DNA of 19,222 nt from Alphaproteobacteria bacterium (lineage in GTDB: Bacteria; Pseudomonadota; Alphaproteobacteria; UBA6615): assembly GCA_017643325.1 (NCBI GenBank), contig JAEPNS010000019.1, positions 1 through 19,222 of the forward strand. The letters run 5' to 3'. The notes beneath the pieces were generated by a model. That model was not told the origin of the DNA, made no database searches, and saw only the letters and a program-made list of their open reading frames with translations. This document shows positions 8,686 to 15,876 of the stretch, piece by piece. The position numbers were made by a program, and so were the translations under genes. How positions within the stretch are numbered: the first letter of the stretch is position 1; each line of letters starts with the position of its first letter.

Positions 8686-9177
8686 ATGCCCATGCGAGAG
8701 TCGGAGATTGCAGCGGCGCGCGAGGCCGTCGGTGCCGCGTTCGCGGGCCTCGCGCCGCCGGGCGACGACGCGCTCCTTCATCCCGATTGCCGGGACGACA
8801 ACGACATTGCCGACTTTTACGGCCCCCTGCGCCGGGAGGACGTGACGCGCGAACTGCTGGTCGCGAACTATGCCGCCCTGTCCTTCTTCAGCGCGACGGC
8901 GTTCCGCTACTACCTGCCCGCCTACCTGGCCCTTGCGCTCGACGAGCCCGAGAGCCCGGAGATCGTGGTCGAGGCAACGCTGCAGGCACTCGACCCGTCA
9001 CTGTTCGGCCAGCGCCTGGAGGCGTTCCAGGTGTCGAAGTATGCGCGGTTCGACGATTTGCAGAAGGGCGCCGTCACGCGGTTCCTAGAAGCCTTCACAC
9101 GCGACGAGGACCTGGGTGGTATTGCCGTCGAGGCGTTGCGCTACTGGTACGCCGTGGCACCCCGGGACGTGCGATAG
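8686..9177 (+). CDS. DUF6714-like hypothetical protein
   Basis: A 163-aa soluble protein with no signal peptide or membrane segment. Its central part (ELLVANYAALSFFSATAFRYYLPAYLALALDEPES, read from about residue 58) resembles the uncharacterised DUF6714 family, whose function is unknown; this recognition is from memory and moderately sure. It stands alone on the plus strand, divergent from the Na/Pi symporter and convergent with the FUSC gene, only 26 bp from the latter. A second ATG two codons downstream (8692) has equally plausible spacing to the GGGG stretch and could be the real start. Confidence 0.7.
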   Translation: MPMRESEIAAAREAVGAAFAGLAPPGDDALLHPDCRDDNDIADFYGPLRREDVTRELLVANYAALSFFSATAFRYYLPAYLALALDEPESPEIVVEATLQALDPSLFGQRLEAFQVSKYARFDDLQKGAVTRFLEAFTRDEDLGGIAVEALRYWYAVAPRDVR

Positions 9178-9203
9178 CGCCGGCGCGCGGCGGCTTGCGT
9201 TTG

Positions 9204-10295
9204 TCAGTCGGTAACGGCTTCGGGGGTGGTGGCCCGCAGGAGGGTCTCGTCCTGCGATGCGTCCTCGAACGCGTCGACGAGATCCTCGAGCGAATCGCAG
9301 ACCTCCCCGAGACCGAAGACCATGGCGTTGCGGAACACGTGCGCACGGGTTTCGTCATCGCGTTCCGCGGTATTGCCCGCGGCAAAGGTGCGGGCGTCCT
9401 CCAGCGCGGCGCGGATCCGCTCGATCCTGTCCGCATGCCCCGTCTCGCCGTCTGCGAGCCCGGCGGCAATCGCGCAGCCGTTCTCCCGGACGGTCTCGAT
9501 CGCGTCCGCGAAGTCGTCGTTTCCCGCCGCGACCTCGTCGGTTTCCTCCGCCACGCGGTTAAGGATCAGCACGGAGTTGTAGAGCCGCGCCGTGCGCTCG
9601 ATCCGTTCGCGCACTCCGTCCGCATTGTCGAACCGGATGCCGTCCGCGGCGCGGCGCGCGCTGTCGATGTTGCTGTGGTAGCGCCGTCGCGCATCCTTGT
9701 CCTTCGCGTCATCGGTGTTCCGGGCACTGTCGACCACGGCATTGAGCCGTTCGGCCGTCGCGCGCAGGCAGGTGCGCAGGTGCCGGTGGGCGCGCTTGGT
9801 CGCGGTGTCGGGCCAGACGGCGAGTGACACCGCGGCGCCGACGCCGACACCGAGCGCGATGGCGATGCCCCGGTCGGTCGCGGTCTCGACCAGGTCGGTA
9901 TCGGATCCGAGTGACAGTGCAACAGCGGCCACGGAGCCGTAGCGCCATTCCGGGCGCAGGCTTGCGACGGCGTTGATCACCAGCATGGAGATCGCGAGCG
10001 CCGCTGCCGTGCCGTAGCCGACGGGCAGCGCGATCAGGCACAGGATGCCGATCGCGCTGCCGACAAGCGTCGCCAAAACGCGGTCCCATGCCTCGCCGAG
10101 CGTGTTGCCCACGCTGGGCTGGACCACCAGGACGGCGGACAGCACGCCGACAAACTTCTCCGGCATCGCGAAGGACTGCATCAACACGAACATTGCGGCG
10201 GCCGCGGCGGCCGACTGCACAGCCAGGCGTGCGGCATCCTTCGCCTCGCGTTCGGAAATACCGAACGGCAGCCGGTCCAGAGGGTTCAGGGCCAT
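9204..10295 (-). CDS. FUSC family (aromatic acid exporter-like) membrane protein
   Basis: A 363-aa membrane protein of the FUSC/ArAE type, a family including aromatic carboxylic acid efflux proteins such as AaeB. The N-terminal half contains about six hydrophobic helices (about residues 22-160), including PEKFVGVLSAVLVVQPSVGNTLGEAWDRVLATLVGSAIGI, which is the characteristic FUSC segment with the conserved Arg, and RPEWRYGSVAAVALSLG. The C-terminal half (from about 170) is a soluble, charged, helical domain. It is about half the length of a two-module ArAE exporter, so it probably acts as a dimer. The substrate is unknown. It starts at ATG 10295, 63 bp after the DUF427 gene on the same strand, and may be co-transcribed with it. 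Confidence 0.82.
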   Translation of the reverse strand: MALNPLDRLPFGISEREAKDAARLAVQSAAAAAAMFVLMQSFAMPEKFVGVLSAVLVVQPSVGNTLGEAWDRVLATLVGSAIGILCLIALPVGYGTAAALAISMLVINAVASLRPEWRYGSVAAVALSLGSDTDLVETATDRGIAIALGVGVGAAVSLAVWPDTATKRAHRHLRTCLRATAERLNAVVDSARNTDDAKDKDARRRYHSNIDSARRAADGIRFDNADGVRERIERTARLYNSVLILNRVAEETDEVAAGNDDFADAIETVRENGCAIAAGLADGETGHADRIERIRAALEDARTFAAGNTAERDDETRAHVFRNAMVFGLGEVCDSLEDLVDAFEDASQDETLLRATTPEAVTD

Positions 10296-10358
10296 GGGAT
10301 CACGTCCATCACTTGCGCCTGTAACGCGCGGGAATGGGAAAGGTTCGGGCCGCGGTGG

Positions 10359-10859
10359 CTACCAGCCAAGCGTGCCGGGCGCGCCCTTGAACGGGCCGAC
10401 CACCCGCGACGTGATCCAGCCGCCGTAGAAATCGCCCTCCTGGGCGTCGACGCGCTCGTCGCCGACGAAACAGGCGTCCATCCGCGATGCATAGACGGCG
10501 ACGAAATCGCGGATCTGCGCGAAGGCCGGCGTCGGGTCGGGATAGCTCCAGGCGGCGCGTTCGGCACGCCGGCCGCCGGCAACAACGTCCCAGTAGGCCG
10601 CGATGCCCTTGAACTCGCAGAAACTGCGCCCCGGCGCCGGTTCGAGCGCGCCGTCGAGGAAATCCGCCGGCGGCAGATAGTAGACGGGCGGATGGCTGGT
10701 CTCCAGCACCCGGTATCCCCCCGTTGTGTCCGCGACGGTCTCGCCGCCAAGGACGATCCGGAGGCGTTCCGGCACGCGCTCCAGCCGTGGCGGGCGCGGG
10801 TAGTCCCAGACCGATTCCTGGCCCGGTCCCGGCGCGATGCGTTCGATACGGCCGATCAT
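10359..10859 (-). CDS. DUF427 domain-containing protein
   Basis: A 166-aa cytoplasmic protein of the DUF427 family, whose biochemical role is not established. Diagnostic features are VADTTGGYRVLETSHPPVYYLPPADF, FCEFKGIAAYWDV and AWSYPDPTPAFAQIRDFVAVYASRMDACFVGDERV, spanning about residues 42-140, and the C-terminal EGDFYGGWITSRVVGPFKG. The ATG at 10859 comes 1 bp after the stop of the DUF2256 gene (stop TGA, one C, then ATG), so the pair is translationally coupled and transcribed together. Confidence 0.9.
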   Translation of the reverse strand: MIGRIERIAPGPGQESVWDYPRPPRLERVPERLRIVLGGETVADTTGGYRVLETSHPPVYYLPPADFLDGALEPAPGRSFCEFKGIAAYWDVVAGGRRAERAAWSYPDPTPAFAQIRDFVAVYASRMDACFVGDERVDAQEGDFYGGWITSRVVGPFKGAPGTLGW

Positions 10860-10860
10860 G

Positions 10861-11010
10861 TCAGGCCCCGCCCGGGTGTCGGTTCCGGCGGCACCGGTCG
10901 GAACAGTGCTTCACCTCATCCCAGCAGCGCGCCCACTTGCGCCGCCATGCGAAGGGCCGGCCGCAGGTCGCGCAGGTCCTGGTGGGGAGATGTGGTTTGC
11001 GGTGAGGCAT
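10861..11010 (-). CDS. DUF2256 small zinc-ribbon-like protein
   Basis: A 49-aa basic protein with a cysteine pattern typical of DUF2256 (CATCGRPFAWRRKWARCW then KHCSDRCRR). The CxxC and CxxxC pairs probably bind one metal ion, by family knowledge and inference. Such proteins are often found near cryptochrome/photolyase genes, but none is present here. The ATG at 11010 is chosen over an in-frame ATG at 11088 because homologues start near MPHRKPHLPTRTC and because the longer form would run into the REP-like repeat at 11065-11114. The ribosome site is weak. It is the first gene of the unit that continues into the DUF427 gene. Confidence 0.85.
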   Translation of the reverse strand: MPHRKPHLPTRTCATCGRPFAWRRKWARCWDEVKHCSDRCRRNRHPGGA

Positions 11011-11064
11011 GGTGTTTCTACGTTTGGGTCCGTGAGGAAGATCAGCGGGTTGCCCAACGACACC

Positions 11065-11114
11065 CGTCATGCCTGCGCCGGCCGGCATCCATGAACGCCG
11101 ATGCCTGACCGGGC
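11065..11114 (+). repeat. REPIN-like repeat, degenerate left half (copy 1)
   Basis: This stretch matches the left half of the elements at 15786-15876 and 17950-18041: CGTCAT, a hairpin, ATCCATGAACGCCGATGCC, then GACCGGGC. The hairpin arms ATGCCTGC and GCCGGCAT pair at seven of eight positions around a GCCG loop, so the stem persists although the core has changed. The right half is missing. It lies between the MscS gene and the DUF2256 gene, both on the minus strand, and could act as a weak terminator or mRNA stabiliser. Confidence 0.75.
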
Positions 11115-11121
11115 GCGCGGC

Positions 11122-11997
11122 CTACCCCTCCCGCGCCCGCCGCCATGCGAACGCCGACGGACGGCGGCGGTTGGGCGGCAGGTAGCTCTCGACCTCGTAG
11201 TTGACCGAGACCGTCCAGTCCGGCTGGTCGGGCGCGATGCGGCGGATCGCCTGCAGCAGGCTCTGCCGCACGAACCCCTCGATCGGCGCGCCGCGCCCGG
11301 GCCAGATGCGGAACTTCACCCGCAGGAACATGGTGCCCGCGCCGGTCTCGTGCGGGCCGGTGATTTCCGGCGGCGCGCGCAGGATGCCCGGGAACTGCTC
11401 GGTCGCCGCGTCGGTGAGCTTCTCGACCGTATTGCGGATCGCCGCCTGCTGGTCGGCCGGCTCGGGCAGGATCACGTCCACGAGACAGCGCACGTAGCCG
11501 CGCGGGTAGGCGATCACGTTGGTGATGGAGCGGTTGGGCACGAACACCTCCGCGCCCATCGGGTTCCGCAGCACCGTGAAGCGCATGCCGAACTTCTCGA
11601 CCACCCCGACCTGGCCGCCGATCTCGACCACGTCTCCGATGTCGAACAGGTCGGTGAAAACGACCGTCAGGCCGCTGACGACGTCCTGCACGAGCCCCTG
11701 GGACCCGAAGGCGACCGCCAGCCCGATGATCGAGGCACTGGCAAAGTAGGTGGTCAGCGACACGCCGAGCTTGGTCAGGATCAGGCCGCCGACGCCGAAG
11801 TAGAGCGCGAATATGACGACACTCATGACCAGGCTGATGATGGTGCGCGATTTCGAGATGTGGTCCGCGACCGAACTCGTCATGGCGCGCTTGCCCGAGG
11901 CGCGGATCACGCGGGCCAGCACATGAACGCCGATCGCGACGGCGAGGAGCAGCGCCACGCGTTGCCAGACGGGAAGCTGGTTCAGGAACTCGATCAT
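11122..11997 (-). CDS. Small-conductance mechanosensitive ion channel (MscS family)
   Basis: A compact 291-aa channel of the inner membrane that opens on membrane tension and releases solutes during osmotic downshock. It has three predicted helices: about residues 13-30, 50-75 (TIISLVMSVVIFALYFGVGGLIL) and the pore helix at about 85-110 with the family motif SASIIGLAVAFGSQGLVQDVVSG. The beta domain follows (GDVVEIGGQVGVVEKFGMRFTVLRNPMGAEVFVPN) and then the C-terminal alpha-beta domain. The ATG at 11997 follows the LldD-like gene's stop by 8 bp, so it is the last gene of the four-gene minus-strand operon. An upstream in-frame extension to 12429 is a shadow of the dehydrogenase gene. Why a channel is co-transcribed with oxidoreductases is unclear. 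Confidence 0.92.
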   Translation of the reverse strand: MIEFLNQLPVWQRVALLLAVAIGVHVLARVIRASGKRAMTSSVADHISKSRTIISLVMSVVIFALYFGVGGLILTKLGVSLTTYFASASIIGLAVAFGSQGLVQDVVSGLTVVFTDLFDIGDVVEIGGQVGVVEKFGMRFTVLRNPMGAEVFVPNRSITNVIAYPRGYVRCLVDVILPEPADQQAAIRNTVEKLTDAATEQFPGILRAPPEITGPHETGAGTMFLRVKFRIWPGRGAPIEGFVRQSLLQAIRRIAPDQPDWTVSVNYEVESYLPPNRRRPSAFAWRRAREG

Positions 11998-12005
11998 CGG
12001 GCGAT

Positions 12006-13178
12006 CTATAGCGGATATTCGTCGGGCGTGACGACATGCTCGCGGGTGATGTCCGCAACCGATGTCAGCCCCATCACGCCCATGGTCCGGCGCATCTCGT
12101 CGTGCAGGATCTGCAGCGCACGCGACGCGCCGGCTTCGCCCGCTGCGGCGACCCCGTAGAGCGTCGCCCGGCCGACGATCACCGCGTCGGCGCCCAGCGC
12201 GAGGCCCTTCAGGATGTCCGAGCCGCGCCGGAAGCCGGAGTCCACGATCACCGTCGCCTTGCCGCCGACCTCGCGCACGACCGACGGCAGCACGTCGATG
12301 GGCGCGAGCGCCGCGTCGCTGGCGATGCCGCCATGGTTGGAGATCACCACGCAGTCGACGCCGTGTTCCACGGCGCGCGCCGCGTCCTCCGCGTGCAGCA
12401 CGCCCTTGAGCACGAGTTTTCGCGGCCACATGTCCCTGATCCGCTTCAAGAACTCCCAGTCCAGCATATCGTTCTTGAACAGGAAGTCGCGGATGCCCGT
12501 CGAGGTCAGGCCCGGCGGCATGTCGATGTTGTGATAGCGCGGCATGTGCCCGTCAGCCATCACGTAGCGCCCGACGGTGCCGAACAGCCAGCGCGGGTGG
12601 GTCACGATGTCGGCGACGTTCCGCGCGGTCAGGCGCACCGGCATGGTGACGCCGTTGCGCACGTCGAACTCGCGGTTGTAGGGCACAGTGGAATCGACGG
12701 TCAGCACCAGCGCCTCGAACCCGGCGGCCTCGGCGCGCGGCACGGCCTTCAGCGAGGCTTCCATGTCGCGCCAGACATAGAGGTGGTACCAGAGCCGCCC
12801 GCCGCCGCCGTTCGCGACGATGTCCTCCATCGGCGTGTTGGCGGTGCTGGCAACCGTGAAGGGGATGCCCGCCTTCGCGGCGGCCCGGGCGAGCTCGGTC
12901 TCGCCCCGGTACCAGACGAAGCCCGCCGGGCCGGTCGGCCCGATCACCACCGGCATGTCGACGGGGGTGCCGAAGATCTCGGAGCCCGTGTGCCGCGACG
13001 AAGTGTCGTTGAGCACGCGCGAGCGCAGCTTGATCCGCTCCAGCGCCTCGCGGTTGTGACGCAGCGCCACGTCGTCCTCCGAGCCCCGGTCACAGAACTC
13101 GAACAGGCCCCTGGTCAGCCTGCGCTTTGCCATGCGGCGCAGGTCCTCGATGTTCAGGGCTTTGGCGGGATCGCTCAT
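12006..13178 (-). CDS. Divergent FMN-dependent 2-hydroxyacid dehydrogenase/oxidase homologue (LldD/GOX family)
   Basis: A 390-aa TIM-barrel flavoprotein of the L-lactate dehydrogenase/glycolate oxidase family. Retained family residues: the flavin-binding lysine in VLKGV (Lys258), the catalytic His282 in SNHGG, the arginine in NREFD, and the phosphate-binding DSGFRRGSD. Altered positions when aligned to spinach glycolate oxidase: Tyr24 becomes Phe28 (FEF instead of YDY), Gln127 becomes His132 (HLY instead of QLY), and Arg257, which grips the substrate carboxylate, becomes Ile285 in SNHGGIASD. These suggest an altered substrate or a role other than simple 2-hydroxyacid oxidation; members such as MftD also lack that arginine. 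The ATG at 13178 is 17 bp after the secreted-protein gene, so it is third in its operon. An in-frame extension upstream is antisense to nothing useful and rejected. Confidence 0.88.
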   Translation of the reverse strand: MSDPAKALNIEDLRRMAKRRLTRGLFEFCDRGSEDDVALRHNREALERIKLRSRVLNDTSSRHTGSEIFGTPVDMPVVIGPTGPAGFVWYRGETELARAAAKAGIPFTVASTANTPMEDIVANGGGGRLWYHLYVWRDMEASLKAVPRAEAAGFEALVLTVDSTVPYNREFDVRNGVTMPVRLTARNVADIVTHPRWLFGTVGRYVMADGHMPRYHNIDMPPGLTSTGIRDFLFKNDMLDWEFLKRIRDMWPRKLVLKGVLHAEDAARAVEHGVDCVVISNHGGIASDAALAPIDVLPSVVREVGGKATVIVDSGFRRGSDILKGLALGADAVIVGRATLYGVAAAGEAGASRALQILHDEMRRTMGVMGLTSVADITREHVVTPDEYPL

Positions 13179-13195
13179 GGCACGGGTTGCCTCGC

Positions 13196-14734
13196 TCAAC
13201 GGCGGTCGAAGATGGGAAACAGCGCGGGGAAATCCGCGGCGATCCGCGCATCGGCCTGCACCACCTGGAGGATGATTTCCGGCATCGGCCTGTCGGGCAG
13301 GGCGCGGGCGAGGTCGATCACGGCGTGGGCGCGGGTCGCCACCAGGTACCGGTCCGACAGTCCCGTCGCGGCGGCCAGAAGGTAGTTGTAGATGTCCCGG
13401 TAGCGCGCCGGGTCGTAAGGATCGACGGGGAATGCGCGTTCGTAGAGCTGCGGGAGTTGTTCGAAGGCTGTGGCCATCTCGCCTTTCAGCGGCGATTTCT
13501 TGTGAGCCTCTACCAGCGCATTGGCGATCATGAAGTCCAGCACGTCGACCCGGTCGATCGCGCGCTGGCGCAGCGGCACCCAGATTCGCGCCGCGAGGCG
13601 GTACTCCCGCTCCGCTTCCGCGGCGAAGCCACCGAAGAGCGTTTTGACATGGGGGTTTGCGCGCGCCTGGTTCATGACGCCCCCGAACGTGATGCACAGG
13701 GGCCGTGCGCGGTAATCCCCCTGGCAGCCGTCATAGGGGTGGCTGGCGTGGAGGCCGGTGAGTACGGCATCCAGGCTCTTCGCGAGCGCCATCTGGTGGC
13801 TCATCTCATCCATGAAATCGATGTCGGACTTCGGGCCGTTCGGCGCGACGCCGTTCGCCGCGTCGACCATGGTCCGGGCCACCGTTTCCGGCAGGTAGGG
13901 TTCCCAGGACGGCACGCGTGCGGCGCGACCGCGCAGCATGTCGAACGCACCGGCCCGAATCTCCATATCCCGGAATTCGAAAACCTGTTCGGTCTCCGCG
14001 CCGGGATTGATGGCGCGGATCTCGTCCGGGAAGGTGAAGGTGATCTCGTCGGGCAGCCGCCCGGTCTCCGCGATGGCAAGCGCGACGTCGGGGTGCATCC
14101 GCCCGCCCCAGGTGAGCCAGGCCGCGAAGGTCCGTGCGTGCGCGAGCGAGGGAAAGGCCGTGTCCGTCAGGGTTGCGGCAAACACCGTTGTCTCGCCCAG
14201 CGCGCCGGTCAGGTCCGACCCGTCGACGCTCACCTGCAATTCGGGCCGGGGCAGGTCGCGCAGGGCGACGTCCGCCGGATGCGCCATGCCGTTCAGGTGC
14301 TCCGAGACGAACCGCGCGGCTCCGCCGATGCCGGGCTCGGTGAGCCCCCCGGCAATCGCCACGGCAGACGCCGAGAGATTGTTCTGCAGGAATGAGAACC
14401 GGGTGCGCGCGTGTCCGAACAGGGACTCGTTGGCGAACACATCCTCGCCCGGTGGCAGCGACAGGAGCCGGCGGAAACGGAAGTCGTAGACCAGCCGGGT
14501 ACGGTCGCCCGCGGTCTCGACCGCATAGTCAGGCCCCACGACCACGCCGCGTACCAGCGCCGACGTCCGGGTCCCGGCCTCGATCTCGAACGCAACGACC
14601 TCATGCGGCGCGTCGCGGCGTTGGACGGTGTACGCGTCCCCGGAAAGGTGCGGCCCGGCGACGAGGGTGGGCTGGGCGCTGGCGGGTGCGGCCAGAAATA
14701 CAACAACTGCGGAAATGGCGATCGTGGCCTTCAA
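13196..14734 (-). CDS. Unknown secreted protein with TTG start
   Basis: A 512-aa protein I do not recognise. It begins with a clear signal peptide (MKATIAISAVVVFLAAPASA, likely cleavage after residue 20-21), so it is exported to the periplasm. No later hydrophobic helix is apparent. The mature chain is mixed alpha/beta with many aromatic and acidic residues; a Cys pair near residue 335-345 (GCQGDYRARPLC) could form a disulfide, and the C-terminal part looks helical. The start is TTG at 14734: AAGGGATAGG just upstream overlaps the preceding gene's stop TAG, so translation is probably coupled; no ATG or GTG nearby gives the signal peptide. It is the second gene of the operon, between a 3-hydroxyisobutyrate-dehydrogenase-like gene and the LldD-like gene. 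A role as a binding, processing or surface protein linked to those enzymes is only a guess. Confidence 0.85.
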   Translation of the reverse strand: MKATIAISAVVVFLAAPASAQPTLVAGPHLSGDAYTVQRRDAPHEVVAFEIEAGTRTSALVRGVVVGPDYAVETAGDRTRLVYDFRFRRLLSLPPGEDVFANESLFGHARTRFSFLQNNLSASAVAIAGGLTEPGIGGAARFVSEHLNGMAHPADVALRDLPRPELQVSVDGSDLTGALGETTVFAATLTDTAFPSLAHARTFAAWLTWGGRMHPDVALAIAETGRLPDEITFTFPDEIRAINPGAETEQVFEFRDMEIRAGAFDMLRGRAARVPSWEPYLPETVARTMVDAANGVAPNGPKSDIDFMDEMSHQMALAKSLDAVLTGLHASHPYDGCQGDYRARPLCITFGGVMNQARANPHVKTLFGGFAAEAEREYRLAARIWVPLRQRAIDRVDVLDFMIANALVEAHKKSPLKGEMATAFEQLPQLYERAFPVDPYDPARYRDIYNYLLAAATGLSDRYLVATRAHAVIDLARALPDRPMPEIILQVVQADARIAADFPALFPIFDRR

Positions 14735-14737
14735 GAC

Positions 14738-15658
14738 CTATCCCTTCCCGAACGGCACGTCGTCGATGCCCTCGCGTTCCTCAAGCCCGGCCATCCCGCG
14801 CATGATCTCGTAGAAGGCGACCGTGTCCTTCTCGGCGTAGCCCTTTTCCAGCGCGGCCTGCATGAGCTGGGAATAGACCTGGATCATCATCACCGGCGCG
14901 CCGAGCTTCTGGCCCATGTCCATCATCAGGCGCGAGTCCTTCAGGCTCACCTTCACCTGGCCCTGCTTGGAATAGTCGGCCTCGATCATCTTCGGGCCCT
15001 TGTCGGTCATGGTCTTTGACGCGCAGGCGCCGTCCTTCAGCACCTCCAGCAGGTTGTTCGCCTCCAGCCCGGCCTTCTCGCCCAGCACCATGCCCTCGGC
15101 CAGCGCGAGGCGGTTGCCCGCGAGGATCAGGTTGATGATCAGCTTGGTGCGCGCGCCCGAGCCTGCCGGCCCCATATGGTAGGCCGCGCGCGAGAAGCCG
15201 TCGAAGTAGCGGCGGCAGGCCTCGAAGTCCTCGGCCTCACCGCCCGCGATGACCACGAGGTCGCCCGCCTCGGCCATGGTCGAGGTGCCGCTGACGGCCG
15301 CGTCCATGTAGTGGATGCCGCGTTCCTTCAGCTCGGCAAAGGTGCGCTCGGAATCCTCCGGGCGGGCGGTCGTGGTGTCGAGCACGTAGAGCCCGTCCTT
15401 CGCACCCTCCGCGATGCCGCTGTTACCGAAGATGACCTCACGGGCGATGTCGCTGGTCGGCAGCGAGGCGATCAGCACGTCCACGCCCTTCGCCGCGTCG
15501 GCGGGCGTGTCCTTCGGCGTGCCGCCGGCGGCGGCGAGCTGGTCCATCCGCGCGGGATCGACGTCGAAGCCCTGCACCTTGAACTGGCGCTCGTGGAGAT
15601 TCTTGATGAAGGCCTGGCCCATGAGGCCCATGCCGACGAGGCCGATGGTTTCCGACAT
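14738..15658 (-). CDS. NAD(P)-dependent 3-hydroxyisobutyrate dehydrogenase family oxidoreductase
   Basis: A 306-aa cytoplasmic beta-hydroxyacid dehydrogenase. The Rossmann motif GLVGMGLMG (residues 6-14) binds NAD(P), and the acidic residue in GFDVDP suggests NAD over NADP. The catalytic Lys172 lies in GSGARTKLIIN. The substrate loop reads DAAVSGTSTMAEAG from Asp119 instead of the commoner DAPVSGG followed by a GA-type segment, so the substrate may differ from tartronate or hydroxyisobutyrate. The ATG at 15658 has GGGGGACG about 6 bp upstream. It is the first gene of the four-gene operon and ends 3 bp before the TTG of the next gene. The family is sure; the substrate is not. Confidence 0.9.
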   Translation of the reverse strand: MSETIGLVGMGLMGQAFIKNLHERQFKVQGFDVDPARMDQLAAAGGTPKDTPADAAKGVDVLIASLPTSDIAREVIFGNSGIAEGAKDGLYVLDTTTARPEDSERTFAELKERGIHYMDAAVSGTSTMAEAGDLVVIAGGEAEDFEACRRYFDGFSRAAYHMGPAGSGARTKLIINLILAGNRLALAEGMVLGEKAGLEANNLLEVLKDGACASKTMTDKGPKMIEADYSKQGQVKVSLKDSRLMMDMGQKLGAPVMMIQVYSQLMQAALEKGYAEKDTVAFYEIMRGMAGLEEREGIDDVPFGKG

Positions 15659-15698
15659 TGCTGCGTCCCCCGGAACGTGATGGTTGTTGGTTGGGGGG

Positions 15699-15728
15699 AG
15701 TGTAGCGGGGAAGGGTGAGGACGGTCAC
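15699..15728 (-). promoter_or_regulatory. Possible promoter of the four-gene operon
   Basis: On the minus strand GTGACC (plus-strand 15723-15728) and TACACT (15699-15704) are 18 bp apart, four of six consensus matches each, placing a transcription start near 15692 and a leader of about 34 nt. No operator-like palindrome was recognised beside it. By-eye prediction only. Confidence 0.3.
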
Positions 15729-15785
15729 CTGCGACAGCACCACGCTGTTCATTGGAAAAACGGGTCCTGCGCGGAAACGAAAATT

Positions 15786-15876
15786 CGTCATACCTGCGAA
15801 AGCAGGTATCCATTATCGCCGATGCCTGACCGGGCAACCCCATGAGGCAATGGGCCCTGCCTTCGCAGGGGCGACG
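15786..15876 (+). repeat. REPIN-like repeat, full length (copy 2)
   Basis: A 91-bp element with CGTCA and CGACG ends (a near-complete inverted repeat), a left hairpin (ATACCTGC, GAAA loop, GCAGGTAT) and a right hairpin (CCCTGC, four-base loop, GCAGGG). The spacer ATCCATT.TCGCCGATGCC and GACCGGGC matches copies 1 and 3. It lies in the divergent gap between the four-gene operon and tlyA, about 40 bp ahead of the tlyA start, so it may be transcribed in the tlyA leader. The remaining 15659-15785 holds the candidate promoter, and nothing else was recognised. Confidence 0.88.

Noticed and set aside
12036..13385. 449-codon open frame on the plus strand
   Set aside because: Antisense to the FMN-dependent dehydrogenase gene and the end of the secreted-protein gene; no recognisable domain.
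13179..13697. Upstream in-frame extension of the LldD-like gene
   Set aside because: It overlaps the end of the secreted-protein gene in another frame; homologues start near MSDPAKALNIEDL and the ATG at 13178 is correctly placed after that gene's stop.
15786..15876. Repeats as a CRISPR array or tRNA remnant
   Set aside because: Copies are thousands of bases apart and in mixed orientation, without regular spacers, and the hairpins do not form a cloverleaf.
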